Below are positions 45,180 through 53,067 of a stretch of DNA of 64,000 nucleotides, one piece after another; within the stretch, counting starts at the first letter, position 1; each line of letters starts with the position of its first letter. The translations under genes were made by a program, and so were the position numbers. The DNA comes from Flavobacteriales bacterium. Lineage in GTDB: Bacteria; Bacteroidota; Bacteroidia; Flavobacteriales; BACL11. The notes beneath the pieces are model-generated. The model was not told the DNA's origin. It did no database searches and worked only from the letters and a program-made list of their open reading frames with translations. Location: positions 103,694-167,693 of the forward strand of contig PBVH01000012.1 in NCBI GenBank assembly GCA_002728175.1, read 5' to 3'.

Positions 45180-46226
45180 ATGATAAACAAGAAACTATTA
45201 GCAGAAATATGTGAGGTTGCAGGTGCTCCAGGCCACGAACAAAGAGTTAGAGAAATTGTAATAAAACAGGTAAAACCACTTGTTGATGAAATTAGAATTG
45301 ACAACATGGGAAATGTTGTGGCTATAAAAAAAGGAAAAGAAAGGAAAAAAGTAATGATTGCGGCCCATATGGACGAAATAGGCTTTATCGTTACACACGT
45401 AGACGATCAAGGGTTTATATATTTTCATACTTTAGGAGGTTTTGATCCAAAAACCCTGACCGCACAAAGGGTTATAATTCATGGAAAAAAAGATGTTATT
45501 GGTGTTATGGGTAGCAAGCCAATACATCTGATGAGCGTGGCTGACAGGGCAAAAGTACCAACGATAAAAGATTATTTTATTGATACTGGCATGACAAAAA
45601 AAGAGTTAGATAAGCTTATTTCTGTTGGGGACACGATTACTAGAGACAGAAAATTAATTGAGATGGGAGAGTGTTTAAATTGTAAATCTATGGACAACAG
45701 GGTTTCGGTTTTTATACTTATTGAAATGTTAAGAGAAATGAAAAACATTCCTCCGTATGATGTTTATGCTGTTTTTACTGTACAAGAAGAAATAGGAATT
45801 AGAGGGGCAAATGTTTCGGCAATGGATATCAATCCTGATTTTGGTTTTGGTCTTGATACGACTATTGCTTGGGATACACCGGGAAGCACAAAACAAGAAA
45901 GAGTGTCGGCTCTAGGTGAGGGGGCTTGTATTAAGGTTATGGATTCGTCAACTGTATGTGACTATAGAATGGTAGCCTATATGAAAGAAATAGCCAAAAA
46001 GAAAAAAATTAAAACACAGTTAGAAATCTTGCCGGCTGGAGGAACGGACACATCTGGAGTTCAAAGGATGAATCCGGGAGGTAGCATCGCAGGTGCGGTT
46101 TCTATACCCACAAGACATATACATCAAGTTATCGAAATGGTCAACAAAAAAGATGTTAGAGCGGCCATAGATCTTCTTGGGGGGTGTGTTGAAAACCTTA
46201 ATTCTTATGATTGGAATTTTAAATAG
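45180..46226 (+). CDS. M42 family metallopeptidase (glutamyl/leucyl aminopeptidase type)
   Basis: 348 residues, cytoplasmic. Two-metal motifs are visible: AAHMDEIGFIVTHV (His, Asp), MDNRVSVF (Asp), VQEEIGIRGANVSA (Glu-Glu), DTTIAWDTPG (Asp), and a C-terminal SIPTRHIHQVIEM (His). TET-type aminopeptidases of this family form dodecamers that trim peptides left by the proteasome-like machinery. It follows pyk by 1 bp; the pairing seems positional rather than functional. Confidence 0.95.
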   Translation: MINKKLLAEICEVAGAPGHEQRVREIVIKQVKPLVDEIRIDNMGNVVAIKKGKERKKVMIAAHMDEIGFIVTHVDDQGFIYFHTLGGFDPKTLTAQRVIIHGKKDVIGVMGSKPIHLMSVADRAKVPTIKDYFIDTGMTKKELDKLISVGDTITRDRKLIEMGECLNCKSMDNRVSVFILIEMLREMKNIPPYDVYAVFTVQEEIGIRGANVSAMDINPDFGFGLDTTIAWDTPGSTKQERVSALGEGACIKVMDSSTVCDYRMVAYMKEIAKKKKIKTQLEILPAGGTDTSGVQRMNPGGSIAGAVSIPTRHIHQVIEMVNKKDVRAAIDLLGGCVENLNSYDWNFK

Positions 46227-46261
46227 ATTTAAAACATTAAAGGAAAGTTAAAAATAAAAAC

Positions 46262-46269
46262 TATCTTTA
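46262..46269 (+). promoter_or_regulatory. Candidate -7 box for the lipocalin-like lipoprotein
   Basis: TATCTTTA has one mismatch to TAnnTTTG and ends 20 nt before the ATG at 46290. Confidence 0.35.
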
Positions 46270-46289
46270 AAAAAATTAAACAATCAAAA

Positions 46290-46808
46290 ATGAAAAAAAT
46301 AACATACCTTTTTATAGCAATTTCAATAGTATTTGCATCATGCACAAAAGAGGAAGGTTGCACCGATTCAAGAGCAACCAATTACAAATCAAGCGCAGAG
46401 TCTGACGATGGTTCATGTGTTTTTTCAATTGCTGGAGGAGAGTGGATAACACAATCTATTTCTGCAAGTGGAACAATGTCGGTTTCTTTAATGGGAATAC
46501 CGTTTTTAGATAGCGCAATAAATTATATAGAAACAGATTCATTAGAACCATATAAGTTATCTTTTTTTGATGATAATACCTATGTTGAATACGATCAGTC
46601 TAACCAGGAGGTAGAGGGCGGAACTTGGTCTGTTTCAGGAACTGAACTAACAATAAATACACCAGACACAACACTAATTGGAACACTTGAGGATGTTAGC
46701 AAAACAAACGCAACAATAATTATGGATTTTTCAGAAAACTTCACTGAAGACGGAGCAACATTCGATATTAATCTAACACAAACGTTATCCCTTTCTAGAG
46801 ATTGGTAG
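46290..46808 (+). CDS. Lipocalin-like lipoprotein
   Basis: 172 residues. The lipid-attached Cys is residue 18 (SIVFASCTKEE). It is followed by the short motif GCTDSRATNYKSSAESDDGSC (split here: CTDSRATNY, then ESDDGSC), seen at the start of many Bacteroidota surface proteins. The rest is a small beta-barrel with GGEWI, YKLSFFDDNTYVEY and GTWSVSGTELTI, as in lipocalin-like domains. Ligand unknown. It overlaps pheS tail-to-tail by 14 bp. Confidence 0.75.
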   Translation: MKKITYLFIAISIVFASCTKEEGCTDSRATNYKSSAESDDGSCVFSIAGGEWITQSISASGTMSVSLMGIPFLDSAINYIETDSLEPYKLSFFDDNTYVEYDQSNQEVEGGTWSVSGTELTINTPDTTLIGTLEDVSKTNATIIMDFSENFTEDGATFDINLTQTLSLSRDW

Positions 46809-47814
46809 ATGAAAACTGCTTTAAAAACCTAACATCATTTTCGTAAAATAAGCGAATATCATCAATACCATACAGAAGCATTGCAATTCGTTCTATGCCC
46901 ATACCAAAGGCATAACCACTATATTTTTTGGAGTCAATACCGCAGTTTTCTAAAACGTTTGGATCAACCATTCCACAGCCAAGAATCTCAAGCCACCCCG
47001 TACCTTTAGTAATTCTATAGTCAGACTCTTTTTCTAAACCCCAATAGATATCTACCTCTGCAGAAGGCTCTGTAAAAGGAAAGTATGAGGGACGAAGTCT
47101 AATCTTAGTATTCTTTCCAAACATTTCTTTTGCAAAGTAAAGAAGAGTTTGTTTTAAGTCAGAAAAACTAACTTTTTCATCAATGTATAACCCCTCTACT
47201 TGATGAAACAAGCAGTGTGCTCTTGCGGAAATCGCCTCATTTCTATAAACTCTTCCAGGAGAAAGTGTTCTAATTGGAGGCTTATTTGACTGCATGTGTC
47301 TAACCTGAACAGAGGACGTGTGTGTTCTAAGAAGAACATCAGGATTTGTTTGAACGAAAAAAGTGTCTTGCATGTCTCGGGCAGGATGATCTTCAGGAAG
47401 GTTTAAAGCTGTAAAGTTATGCCAATCATCCTCTATTTCTGGTCCATGAGAAACACTAAAACCAATACTGTTAAAAATGGAAATAATTTTTTGTTCAACA
47501 ATAGATATAGGATGTCGGCTTCCTATTGAAGAATTTTTTACAGGCTTAAACAAATCAGGTTTTGGGCCAGTATTGTTTTCAGAAAACAAAGGTTTTAAGG
47601 AAGAGATTTTTGTTTGAACTAAATTTTTAAGATTGTTAATCGCTAAACCAAATTCTTTTTTTTGTTCATTTGGAACCTCTTTAAAGCTATTAAAAAGAGA
47701 GGTTAAATGTCCCTTTTTTCCTAAATATGAAAGCCTAAAACTTTCTAATTCTTCTTTAGAAGAAGGAGAAAAACCCTCAACCTTTTTTACTAAACTATCA
47801 ATCTTTGATAACAT
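46795..47814 (-). CDS. pheS: Phenylalanyl-tRNA synthetase subunit alpha
   Basis: 339 residues. N-terminal coiled coil (1-90), then the class II core: motif 1 region with HPISIVEQKIISIF, motif 2 RTHTSSVQVRHM then RVYRNEAISARAHCLFHQVEG, and motif 3 GYAFGMGIERIAMLLYGIDD near the end. It charges tRNA-Phe as an alpha2beta2 enzyme. pheT is not adjacent; the two subunits are encoded apart in this organism. Confidence 0.97.
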   Translation of the reverse strand: MLSKIDSLVKKVEGFSPSSKEELESFRLSYLGKKGHLTSLFNSFKEVPNEQKKEFGLAINNLKNLVQTKISSLKPLFSENNTGPKPDLFKPVKNSSIGSRHPISIVEQKIISIFNSIGFSVSHGPEIEDDWHNFTALNLPEDHPARDMQDTFFVQTNPDVLLRTHTSSVQVRHMQSNKPPIRTLSPGRVYRNEAISARAHCLFHQVEGLYIDEKVSFSDLKQTLLYFAKEMFGKNTKIRLRPSYFPFTEPSAEVDIYWGLEKESDYRITKGTGWLEILGCGMVDPNVLENCGIDSKKYSGYAFGMGIERIAMLLYGIDDIRLFYENDVRFLKQFSSTNL

Positions 47815-47835
47815 ACAATAATTTCTATATATTTG
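47804..47835 (+). promoter_or_regulatory. Promoter of the lipoprotein gene at 47864
   Basis: TTTG (47804-47807) and TATATTTG (47828-47835), spaced 20 nt, form a full Bacteroidota promoter. The -33 half lies inside the first codons of the divergent pheS gene. Confidence 0.65.
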
Positions 47836-47863
47836 CTAAAGTAATTACAAAATAACAATATTT

Positions 47864-48244
47864 ATGCGAATTAAATCGTCTTTCATAATATTTACAAGTT
47901 TTTTCGCATTATCATTAATGGTTCTAACTTCTTGTACAAAAGAAAGCAGTCCTACTGTAGGTGTTGTTATTGTTGTTGACCAACAAAAAAACCCAATCGC
48001 CGATGCTAGAGTAACACTATCTATTAACGACGATCTTGTAAGCAATCAAGGGGCAACACCAATAGGCGAATTAACTAGAACAGAATACACGGACGTTCAA
48101 GGAAGAGTAGAATTCACATATGAATTAGAAGCAATTTTTGATATTAACATTCAAAAACTAAGTGGAAACGACACTTTAATTGGTCAAAACATGATTGCTT
48201 TGGTTAGGGGTGAAACCGTCACAAAACGAGTTACGATTAACTAA
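47864..48244 (+). CDS. Lipoprotein with Ig-like/transthyretin-like domain
   Basis: 126 residues. The lipoprotein signal ends at Cys24 (SLMVLTSCTKESS). The mature part is one beta-sandwich with the carboxypeptidase-regulatory/Ig-like pattern: VGVVIVVDQQKNPIADARVTL, then TEYTDVQGRVEFTYELEA. Probably a small outer-membrane surface protein; function unknown. It overlaps the next minus-strand gene by 8 bp at the 3' ends. Confidence 0.72.
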   Translation: MRIKSSFIIFTSFFALSLMVLTSCTKESSPTVGVVIVVDQQKNPIADARVTLSINDDLVSNQGATPIGELTRTEYTDVQGRVEFTYELEAIFDINIQKLSGNDTLIGQNMIALVRGETVTKRVTIN

Positions 48245-48560
48245 TATATTTTATTATACCCTCTTTAATTAGTTTTTCTTGGTCTATTTCTGATAGGTTT
48301 TTTATAGCCCTAACTTCTTCATAGTGAGGCCAACCATCCTCATCAACACCATTAAATCTATAATAACCAAAAGAACTAAGAATCTTACAGGTTGCTATAT
48401 GTAAAACATCTACCTTTTCCTCTTTACTAAAGCTTTTTTCTGGCATATTCAGCTCTTGTAGCCCAATTAAATATAAAACACCTTTTAGTGTTATATCGTA
48501 ATCAAATTGTTTTTCAAGACGCGCAATTAGAAGACTCCAATTTTTTTCTAAATCTTTCAT
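48237..48560 (-). CDS. Conserved hypothetical cytoplasmic protein
   Basis: 107 residues, no signal or membrane segment, mainly helical, with GVLYLIGLQELN, a mid-helix FSKEEKVDVLHIATCKILSS and a Trp/Tyr-rich loop DEDGWPHYEEV. I believe homologues occur next to cvpA/pheS in Flavobacteriales, but no function is known to me. The TATTTTTG box ends 4 nt before its ATG, implying a leaderless mRNA. Divergent from cvpA. Confidence 0.72.
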   Translation of the reverse strand: MKDLEKNWSLLIARLEKQFDYDITLKGVLYLIGLQELNMPEKSFSKEEKVDVLHIATCKILSSFGYYRFNGVDEDGWPHYEEVRAIKNLSEIDQEKLIKEGIIKYIS

Positions 48561-48564
48561 GACA

Positions 48565-48572
48565 CAAAAATA
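48565..48572 (-). promoter_or_regulatory. Candidate -7 box of the 107-residue hypothetical gene
   Basis: Minus-strand TATTTTTG (exact TAnnTTTG) ends exactly 4 nt before the ATG at 48560. Confidence 0.5.
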
Positions 48573-48579
48573 AACTTAA

Positions 48580-48587
48580 TATCTTTA
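48580..48587 (+). promoter_or_regulatory. Candidate -7 box of the CvpA gene
   Basis: TATCTTTA (one mismatch) ends exactly 4 nt before the ATG at 48592. It shares a 31-bp divergent gap with the minus-strand box at 48565-48572. Confidence 0.45.
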
Positions 48588-48591
48588 CAAA

Positions 48592-49128
48592 ATGAGTTAT
48601 TTAGATATAGCTATTGTAATACCTTTTTTATACTCAACAATTAAGGGGTTTTCAAATGGACTTATTAAAGAAGTAACTGGTTTAATTGGTTTTGTTTTCG
48701 GGGTGTATTTTGCTATTAACTTTTCTGCTTATTTAGAGCCTAAAATATCTGTTTATTTCACGGGATACGAAGATTTTATACCAATTATCACATTTGTTAT
48801 TTTATTCGGAATTATTATACTATCAATTCGTTCGGTAGGCTTTATTTTAGATAAATTAACGAAGGCGCTTGCTCTTGGCATAATTAGCAAGCTACTAGGT
48901 GCAGTTTTCGGGTTTTTAAAAGTTTTATTGATACTAAGTTTTTTAATTTTTATAGTAAAAGATTATCAACTAATCAATTTAGAAAAATTTGATAAAACAG
49001 TGTTATTAAAGCCAATAGAAAATGTTTCAACCCAAATAATACCGAACATTAATAAACATAGAAACGAAGTTTTAGAAAAGATAGATAAAAAAACAAAAAA
49101 GGCAAAAGAAAAAATTAATCTTCAATAG
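48592..49128 (+). CDS. CvpA family membrane protein
   Basis: 178 residues with four membrane helices. The start YLDIAIVIPFLYSTIKGFSNGLIKEVTGLIGFVFG is the CvpA pattern (Asp near the start, G-F-x-x-G-L). The C-terminal tail is very basic. CvpA was named for colicin V production; in general it is an inner-membrane protein with envelope-stress roles. It overlaps pgk tail-to-tail by 14 bp. Confidence 0.87.
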   Translation: MSYLDIAIVIPFLYSTIKGFSNGLIKEVTGLIGFVFGVYFAINFSAYLEPKISVYFTGYEDFIPIITFVILFGIIILSIRSVGFILDKLTKALALGIISKLLGAVFGFLKVLLILSFLIFIVKDYQLINLEKFDKTVLLKPIENVSTQIIPNINKHRNEVLEKIDKKTKKAKEKINLQ

Positions 49129-50305
49129 CACAGAGACCAGGAAGGTTTTTGCCCTCTAAATATTTGAGCATAGCGCCTCCTCCTGTTGAAACATAAGACA
49201 CACTATTGTTCAAACCAAACTTTTTAATTGCCGCAACAGAATCACCTCCACCTATTAAAGAAAAGGCGCCATTTTTTGTAGCTTCAGCAACTGCAAACCC
49301 AACTTTTTTTGTCCCGTTTTCAAAGCTGGACATTTCAAAAACCCCCATTGGACCGTTCCAAATAATTGTTTTTGACTTTAAAATAGCTGCACAAAACAGT
49401 TGTATACTTTTTTCTCCAATATCAAATCCAGCAAATTCTTTTGGAATGCTATAGATATCGGAATTATTAATTAAACAGTCATTACTGAATTCAGACCCAT
49501 TTACGGAATCAATAGGAAGTAATAAGTTAACATTTTTATTATTAGCCTCCAAAACCAATTCTTTTGCTAAGTTTAATTTATCTTCTTCAACCAGAGAGTT
49601 TGATATTTCTCCACCCAAAGCTTTTATAAAGGAATATGCCATCCCACCTCCTATAATTAAATTATCTACAATGTTATATAATGACCTAATAACATCAATT
49701 TTTCCTGATATTTTGGCGCCACCAATAATAGCAGTAACAGGCCTGTTGGTATTTTTCATAACGCTTTTTAATGCTAAAAGTTCTTTTTCAACCAAGAACC
49801 CAACACACTTTTTGTTGTTAAAGAAGGCGGCAATTTTTGATGTTGATGCGTGATCTCTATGAAGCGTTCCAAAGGCATCATTAATATACCAATTACCAAG
49901 ACGAGCTAAGTCTTTTGCAAAACTCACACAGCCTAGTTTTTCGTTTTTATTAAAACGCATATTTTCTAGTAGAAAAACAGACCCAGGATTCGAGTTGTTA
50001 ATTTTTTCAACCGCGAATGTTTCGAGATAATTTTGTAAAAAAACAACCTTTTGTTTTAGTAATTTTGAAAGCTCATCAACAATGTTGATTAACGAAAAAC
50101 GAGATTCGAACGTGCCTTTTGGCCTTCCTAAATGTGATAATATTACCGCCTTACCTCCGGATTTTATAACATAATTTATTGTGTCTAAAGCACCAACAAT
50201 TCTACTGTTATCTGTAACAATTAAATCATTATTCAAAGGAACGTTAAAATCTACTCTAATAAGCGCAATTTTATCGCTAAAATTAATATTGCTGATTTTT
50301 TTCAT
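49115..50305 (-). CDS. pgk: Phosphoglycerate kinase
   Basis: 396 residues from the ATG at 50305; the frame stays open further upstream, but those residues do not fit the family. The signature KIALIRVDFNVPLN is at 9-22, followed by LSHLGRPKGTFE and a C-terminal GGGDSVAAIKKFG plus STGGGAMLKYLEG. It makes ATP and 3-phosphoglycerate in glycolysis. The -7 box TATTTTTG ends 4 nt before the ATG, so the message may be leaderless despite the gene being highly expressed. Confidence 0.97.
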   Translation of the reverse strand: MKKISNINFSDKIALIRVDFNVPLNNDLIVTDNSRIVGALDTINYVIKSGGKAVILSHLGRPKGTFESRFSLINIVDELSKLLKQKVVFLQNYLETFAVEKINNSNPGSVFLLENMRFNKNEKLGCVSFAKDLARLGNWYINDAFGTLHRDHASTSKIAAFFNNKKCVGFLVEKELLALKSVMKNTNRPVTAIIGGAKISGKIDVIRSLYNIVDNLIIGGGMAYSFIKALGGEISNSLVEEDKLNLAKELVLEANNKNVNLLLPIDSVNGSEFSNDCLINNSDIYSIPKEFAGFDIGEKSIQLFCAAILKSKTIIWNGPMGVFEMSSFENGTKKVGFAVAEATKNGAFSLIGGGDSVAAIKKFGLNNSVSYVSTGGGAMLKYLEGKNLPGLCAIED

Positions 50306-50309
50306 TTCA

Positions 50310-50317
50310 CAAAAATA
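50310..50317 (-). promoter_or_regulatory. Candidate -7 box of pgk
   Basis: Minus-strand TATTTTTG (exact TAnnTTTG) ends exactly 4 nt before the pgk ATG. Confidence 0.5.
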
Positions 50318-50332
50318 AAAACATAAATTTTT

Positions 50333-50340
50333 TAATTTTG
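50333..50340 (+). promoter_or_regulatory. Candidate -7 box of holB-ricT-gldH operon
   Basis: TAATTTTG matches TAnnTTTG exactly and ends 16 nt before the ATG at 50357, in the pgk/holB divergent gap. Confidence 0.5.
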
Positions 50341-50356
50341 AATAAGAACAAAAAAA

Positions 50357-51499
50357 ATGCTTTTCAGAGACATCCCAGGAAATAACGAAATAAAACAAAA
50401 GCTAATAAATGGTGTTGTTAACGGCAGAATCGCACATGCACAGTTGTTTTGCGGGCCAAACGGAAATGCCAAATTAGCCTTGGCGCTTTCATATGCTAGA
50501 TATGTAAATTGTCAAAGCAAATTACCTACAGACTCTTGTGGATCTTGTTTAAGTTGTAAAAAATATAACAATCTTGAACATCCAGATCTTCATTTAGTGT
50601 TTCCTGTAATAAAAACAACTAAAATAAAAAACACAATTAGTGACCATTATTTAAGCGAATGGAGAAACCTAGTTATAGATAACGCATATTTATCTGTTCA
50701 AGATTGGGCAGAAGAATATAAAGGTGAAAATAAAATGGGGCAAACAGGAATGATATATAAAGATCAAGCCAAAAGTATAAGTGAAAAAATTAAGTTGAAA
50801 AGTTATGAGTCTAATTATAAGATTGTTCTCATATGGTGTGCCGAACTTATGAACAAAGATGCTGCAAATAAGCTTCTGAAACTTATTGAAGAGCCACCTC
50901 AAAAAACACTTTTTTTACTTACAACTAATAATAAAAACAGTCTTCTTAAAACCATACTGTCAAGATTACAAATTACAAATATTGCTAATTTTAAAAAAAA
51001 TGACCTGTTAACTTATTTTGATCATCTTGAAAAAGATCAATATAAACTAGTTGAAGAACAGGCAGAGGCATTAAATTATGATTTAGGGTCAATAATAAAG
51101 CTTTTGAAAAATCAAGATTCAGAGATAACATATTTTCAGTTTTTTGCAAATTGGATGAGGTTTTTGTACAAGAAAGATGTTCAAAAAATAGTTGATTGGA
51201 ATGAAAAAATATCAATTCTTGGCAGAAAAAATCAAATAGAGTTTTGCAATTATTCTATTAATATTATAAGGGCATGTTTAATATATAAACTAGGTATACA
51301 AACAAATACAATCATAAAAAAAGAAGAAAAAAAATTTATAAAAAATTTTTCTCCATACTTAAATCAGGATAATATTTTAAATATCGCAAACAAACTAGAG
51401 GAAACAATTTTCGCTATTAGAAGAAATGCAAATTCTAAAATTTTATTTTTTTACTTATCATTAGAGTGTTTAAAATTGTTAACTTTAAAGTCGAATTAA
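50357..51499 (+). CDS. holB: DNA polymerase III subunit delta'
   Basis: 380 residues of the AAA+ clamp-loader family. The P-loop region reads FCGPNGNAKLALALSYARY, lacking the GKT/S of active ATPases, as is usual for delta'. A four-cysteine zinc module follows (VNCQSK, then DSCGSCLSCKK), then a sensor region LIEEPPQKTLFLLTTN. Delta' is the stator of the clamp loader. It is 12 bp before ricT. Confidence 0.93.
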   Translation: MLFRDIPGNNEIKQKLINGVVNGRIAHAQLFCGPNGNAKLALALSYARYVNCQSKLPTDSCGSCLSCKKYNNLEHPDLHLVFPVIKTTKIKNTISDHYLSEWRNLVIDNAYLSVQDWAEEYKGENKMGQTGMIYKDQAKSISEKIKLKSYESNYKIVLIWCAELMNKDAANKLLKLIEEPPQKTLFLLTTNNKNSLLKTILSRLQITNIANFKKNDLLTYFDHLEKDQYKLVEEQAEALNYDLGSIIKLLKNQDSEITYFQFFANWMRFLYKKDVQKIVDWNEKISILGRKNQIEFCNYSINIIRACLIYKLGIQTNTIIKKEEKKFIKNFSPYLNQDNILNIANKLEETIFAIRRNANSKILFFYLSLECLKLLTLKSN

Positions 51500-51511
51500 T
51501 TCTAATTTAAT

Positions 51512-52606
51512 ATGGCTTGTGGAAACTGTAATACGTGTGATGTTTCAGAAAAAAGAGGCTGTGGAACTAGCTCAGTGTTTGATTGGTTGTATCAAATAGA
51601 AAGTGTTGATGAAAACAACAGAAAACTTGTTGAAGTACAATTTAAAGGAGATCGAAAAGATTTTTTCACCAATGTTGAGGGACTAGATCTTTCTGTTGGA
51701 GATTGGGTTGCTGTTCAGGCTGAGAAATCCGGTCACGACATTGGAAAAATCACAATGATAGGCGAATTGGTACAATTACAAATTAAAAGAAAAAATAGAG
51801 ATGTTAAAAAAGAACCTCTTAGAAAACTCTATAGAAAAGTAGAAGAAAAAGAGTTAACAAAGTGGACTGAACTAATTAAAAAAGAAACGGACATTTTAGA
51901 AACCGCTAATAGAATTATTCAAAAACACAAACTAGAAATGAAGCTTTCAGATATTGAGTTTCAAGCTGACAATACAAAAGCAACATTTTTTTACACAGCA
52001 GAAAAAAGAGTAGACTTTAGAAATTTAATTAAGGATTACTCAAAAGAATTTAAGGTTAGAATAGAAATGAAGCAAATAGGTGTTAGGCAAGAGGCGGCGA
52101 AAATAGGCGGCCTAGGTTCTTGTGGAAGAGAGTTGTGTTGTTCAACATGGATGACAGAATTTCCTTCAGTATCAACATCTGCAGCAAGATATCAACAATT
52201 ATCGATTAATCCTCAAAAAATTTCGGGTCAATGTGGAAGATTAAAATGTTGTTTGAATTTTGAGTTAGAAACATACACTGAAGCTATTAAGGAATTTCCA
52301 AGCTCGAAAACTAAATTAAAATTTAAAAACGGGGAAGCTAAGTTTGCTAAACTAGACGTATTCAAACAAAAGATGTATTATTTTTATGTAAACTCACCAA
52401 TGGATGTTTTTGAGCTACACGTAACTAGCGTTAAGCAAATTATTAAGTTAAACAAAGAAGGAAAACAGCCTGAAAAAATAGATGAGTTTGTGATGCTTGA
52501 AGAAGAAAATAGAATAACCTTTAAAGATGGGAGTGGAAAAGGATCTGTTAATCGTTTTGATAATAAAAACAAAAAAAAGCGCTTTAAAAAGAAGAGAGTA
52601 AAATGA
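51512..52606 (+). CDS. ricT: PSP1 domain regulatory protein RicT (YaaT-like)
   Basis: 364 residues. N-terminal cysteine cluster (ACGNCNTCDVSEKRGCG), central PSP1 domain, and the hallmark GGLGSCGRELCCSTWM followed by SGQCGRLKCCLNFE, which in Bacillus bind iron-sulfur clusters with RicA/RicF. The tail is basic (KNKKKRFKKKRVK). In Bacteroidota it precedes gldH, as here, with overlapping stop/start (4 bp). RNA-processing control is proposed for the family; its role in this phylum is unproven. Confidence 0.92.
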   Translation: MACGNCNTCDVSEKRGCGTSSVFDWLYQIESVDENNRKLVEVQFKGDRKDFFTNVEGLDLSVGDWVAVQAEKSGHDIGKITMIGELVQLQIKRKNRDVKKEPLRKLYRKVEEKELTKWTELIKKETDILETANRIIQKHKLEMKLSDIEFQADNTKATFFYTAEKRVDFRNLIKDYSKEFKVRIEMKQIGVRQEAAKIGGLGSCGRELCCSTWMTEFPSVSTSAARYQQLSINPQKISGQCGRLKCCLNFELETYTEAIKEFPSSKTKLKFKNGEAKFAKLDVFKQKMYYFYVNSPMDVFELHVTSVKQIIKLNKEGKQPEKIDEFVMLEEENRITFKDGSGKGSVNRFDNKNKKKRFKKKRVK

Positions 52607-53067
52607 AAAAAGCAGTTTTTTTTATAACATTATTTGTTTTTATTTCCTGTAATAAAAATAATGTTTATCAGCAATTTTTTGATATTCCGGAAAATACATG
52701 GCATAAAGATTCACTGATTAATTTTGAATTAAATGATTTAGACACAGCCATTAATTATAAGGTTTTTTTAAATATAAGACATGGCGTCGAATATAAATAT
52801 CAAAATATATTTTTATTCTCAAAAACAGATTATAATAAAGATACTTTGGAAATATATTTATGTGACAATGGTGGTAAATGGTATGGTAAAGGGTGGGGTG
52901 ATGTTAAGGAGGTTACAGTAGATATATCTAATGTTAATGATAAAAAAATTACAAAATCAAGTGGCGTATTCTTTGAACAAGCAATGAGGTATGGCGATAA
53001 AGAGAGTATTGACAATCTACAACATATTCACTCTTTAGGAATTTTAATTCAACAAAACAATGATTAA
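52603..53067 (+). CDS. gldH: Gliding motility lipoprotein GldH
   Basis: 154 residues. The lipid-attached Cys is residue 16 (FVFISCNKNN). The mature protein has the GldH pattern: NTWHKDSLINFELND, LNIRHGVEYKYQNIFLF and LCDNGGKWYGKGWGDVKE. GldH is needed for gliding in Flavobacterium and is an outer-membrane-linked lipoprotein. Between ricT (4-bp overlap) and the penicillin-binding protein gene (8-bp overlap), the standard order. Confidence 0.93.
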   Translation: MKKAVFFITLFVFISCNKNNVYQQFFDIPENTWHKDSLINFELNDLDTAINYKVFLNIRHGVEYKYQNIFLFSKTDYNKDTLEIYLCDNGGKWYGKGWGDVKEVTVDISNVNDKKITKSSGVFFEQAMRYGDKESIDNLQHIHSLGILIQQNND

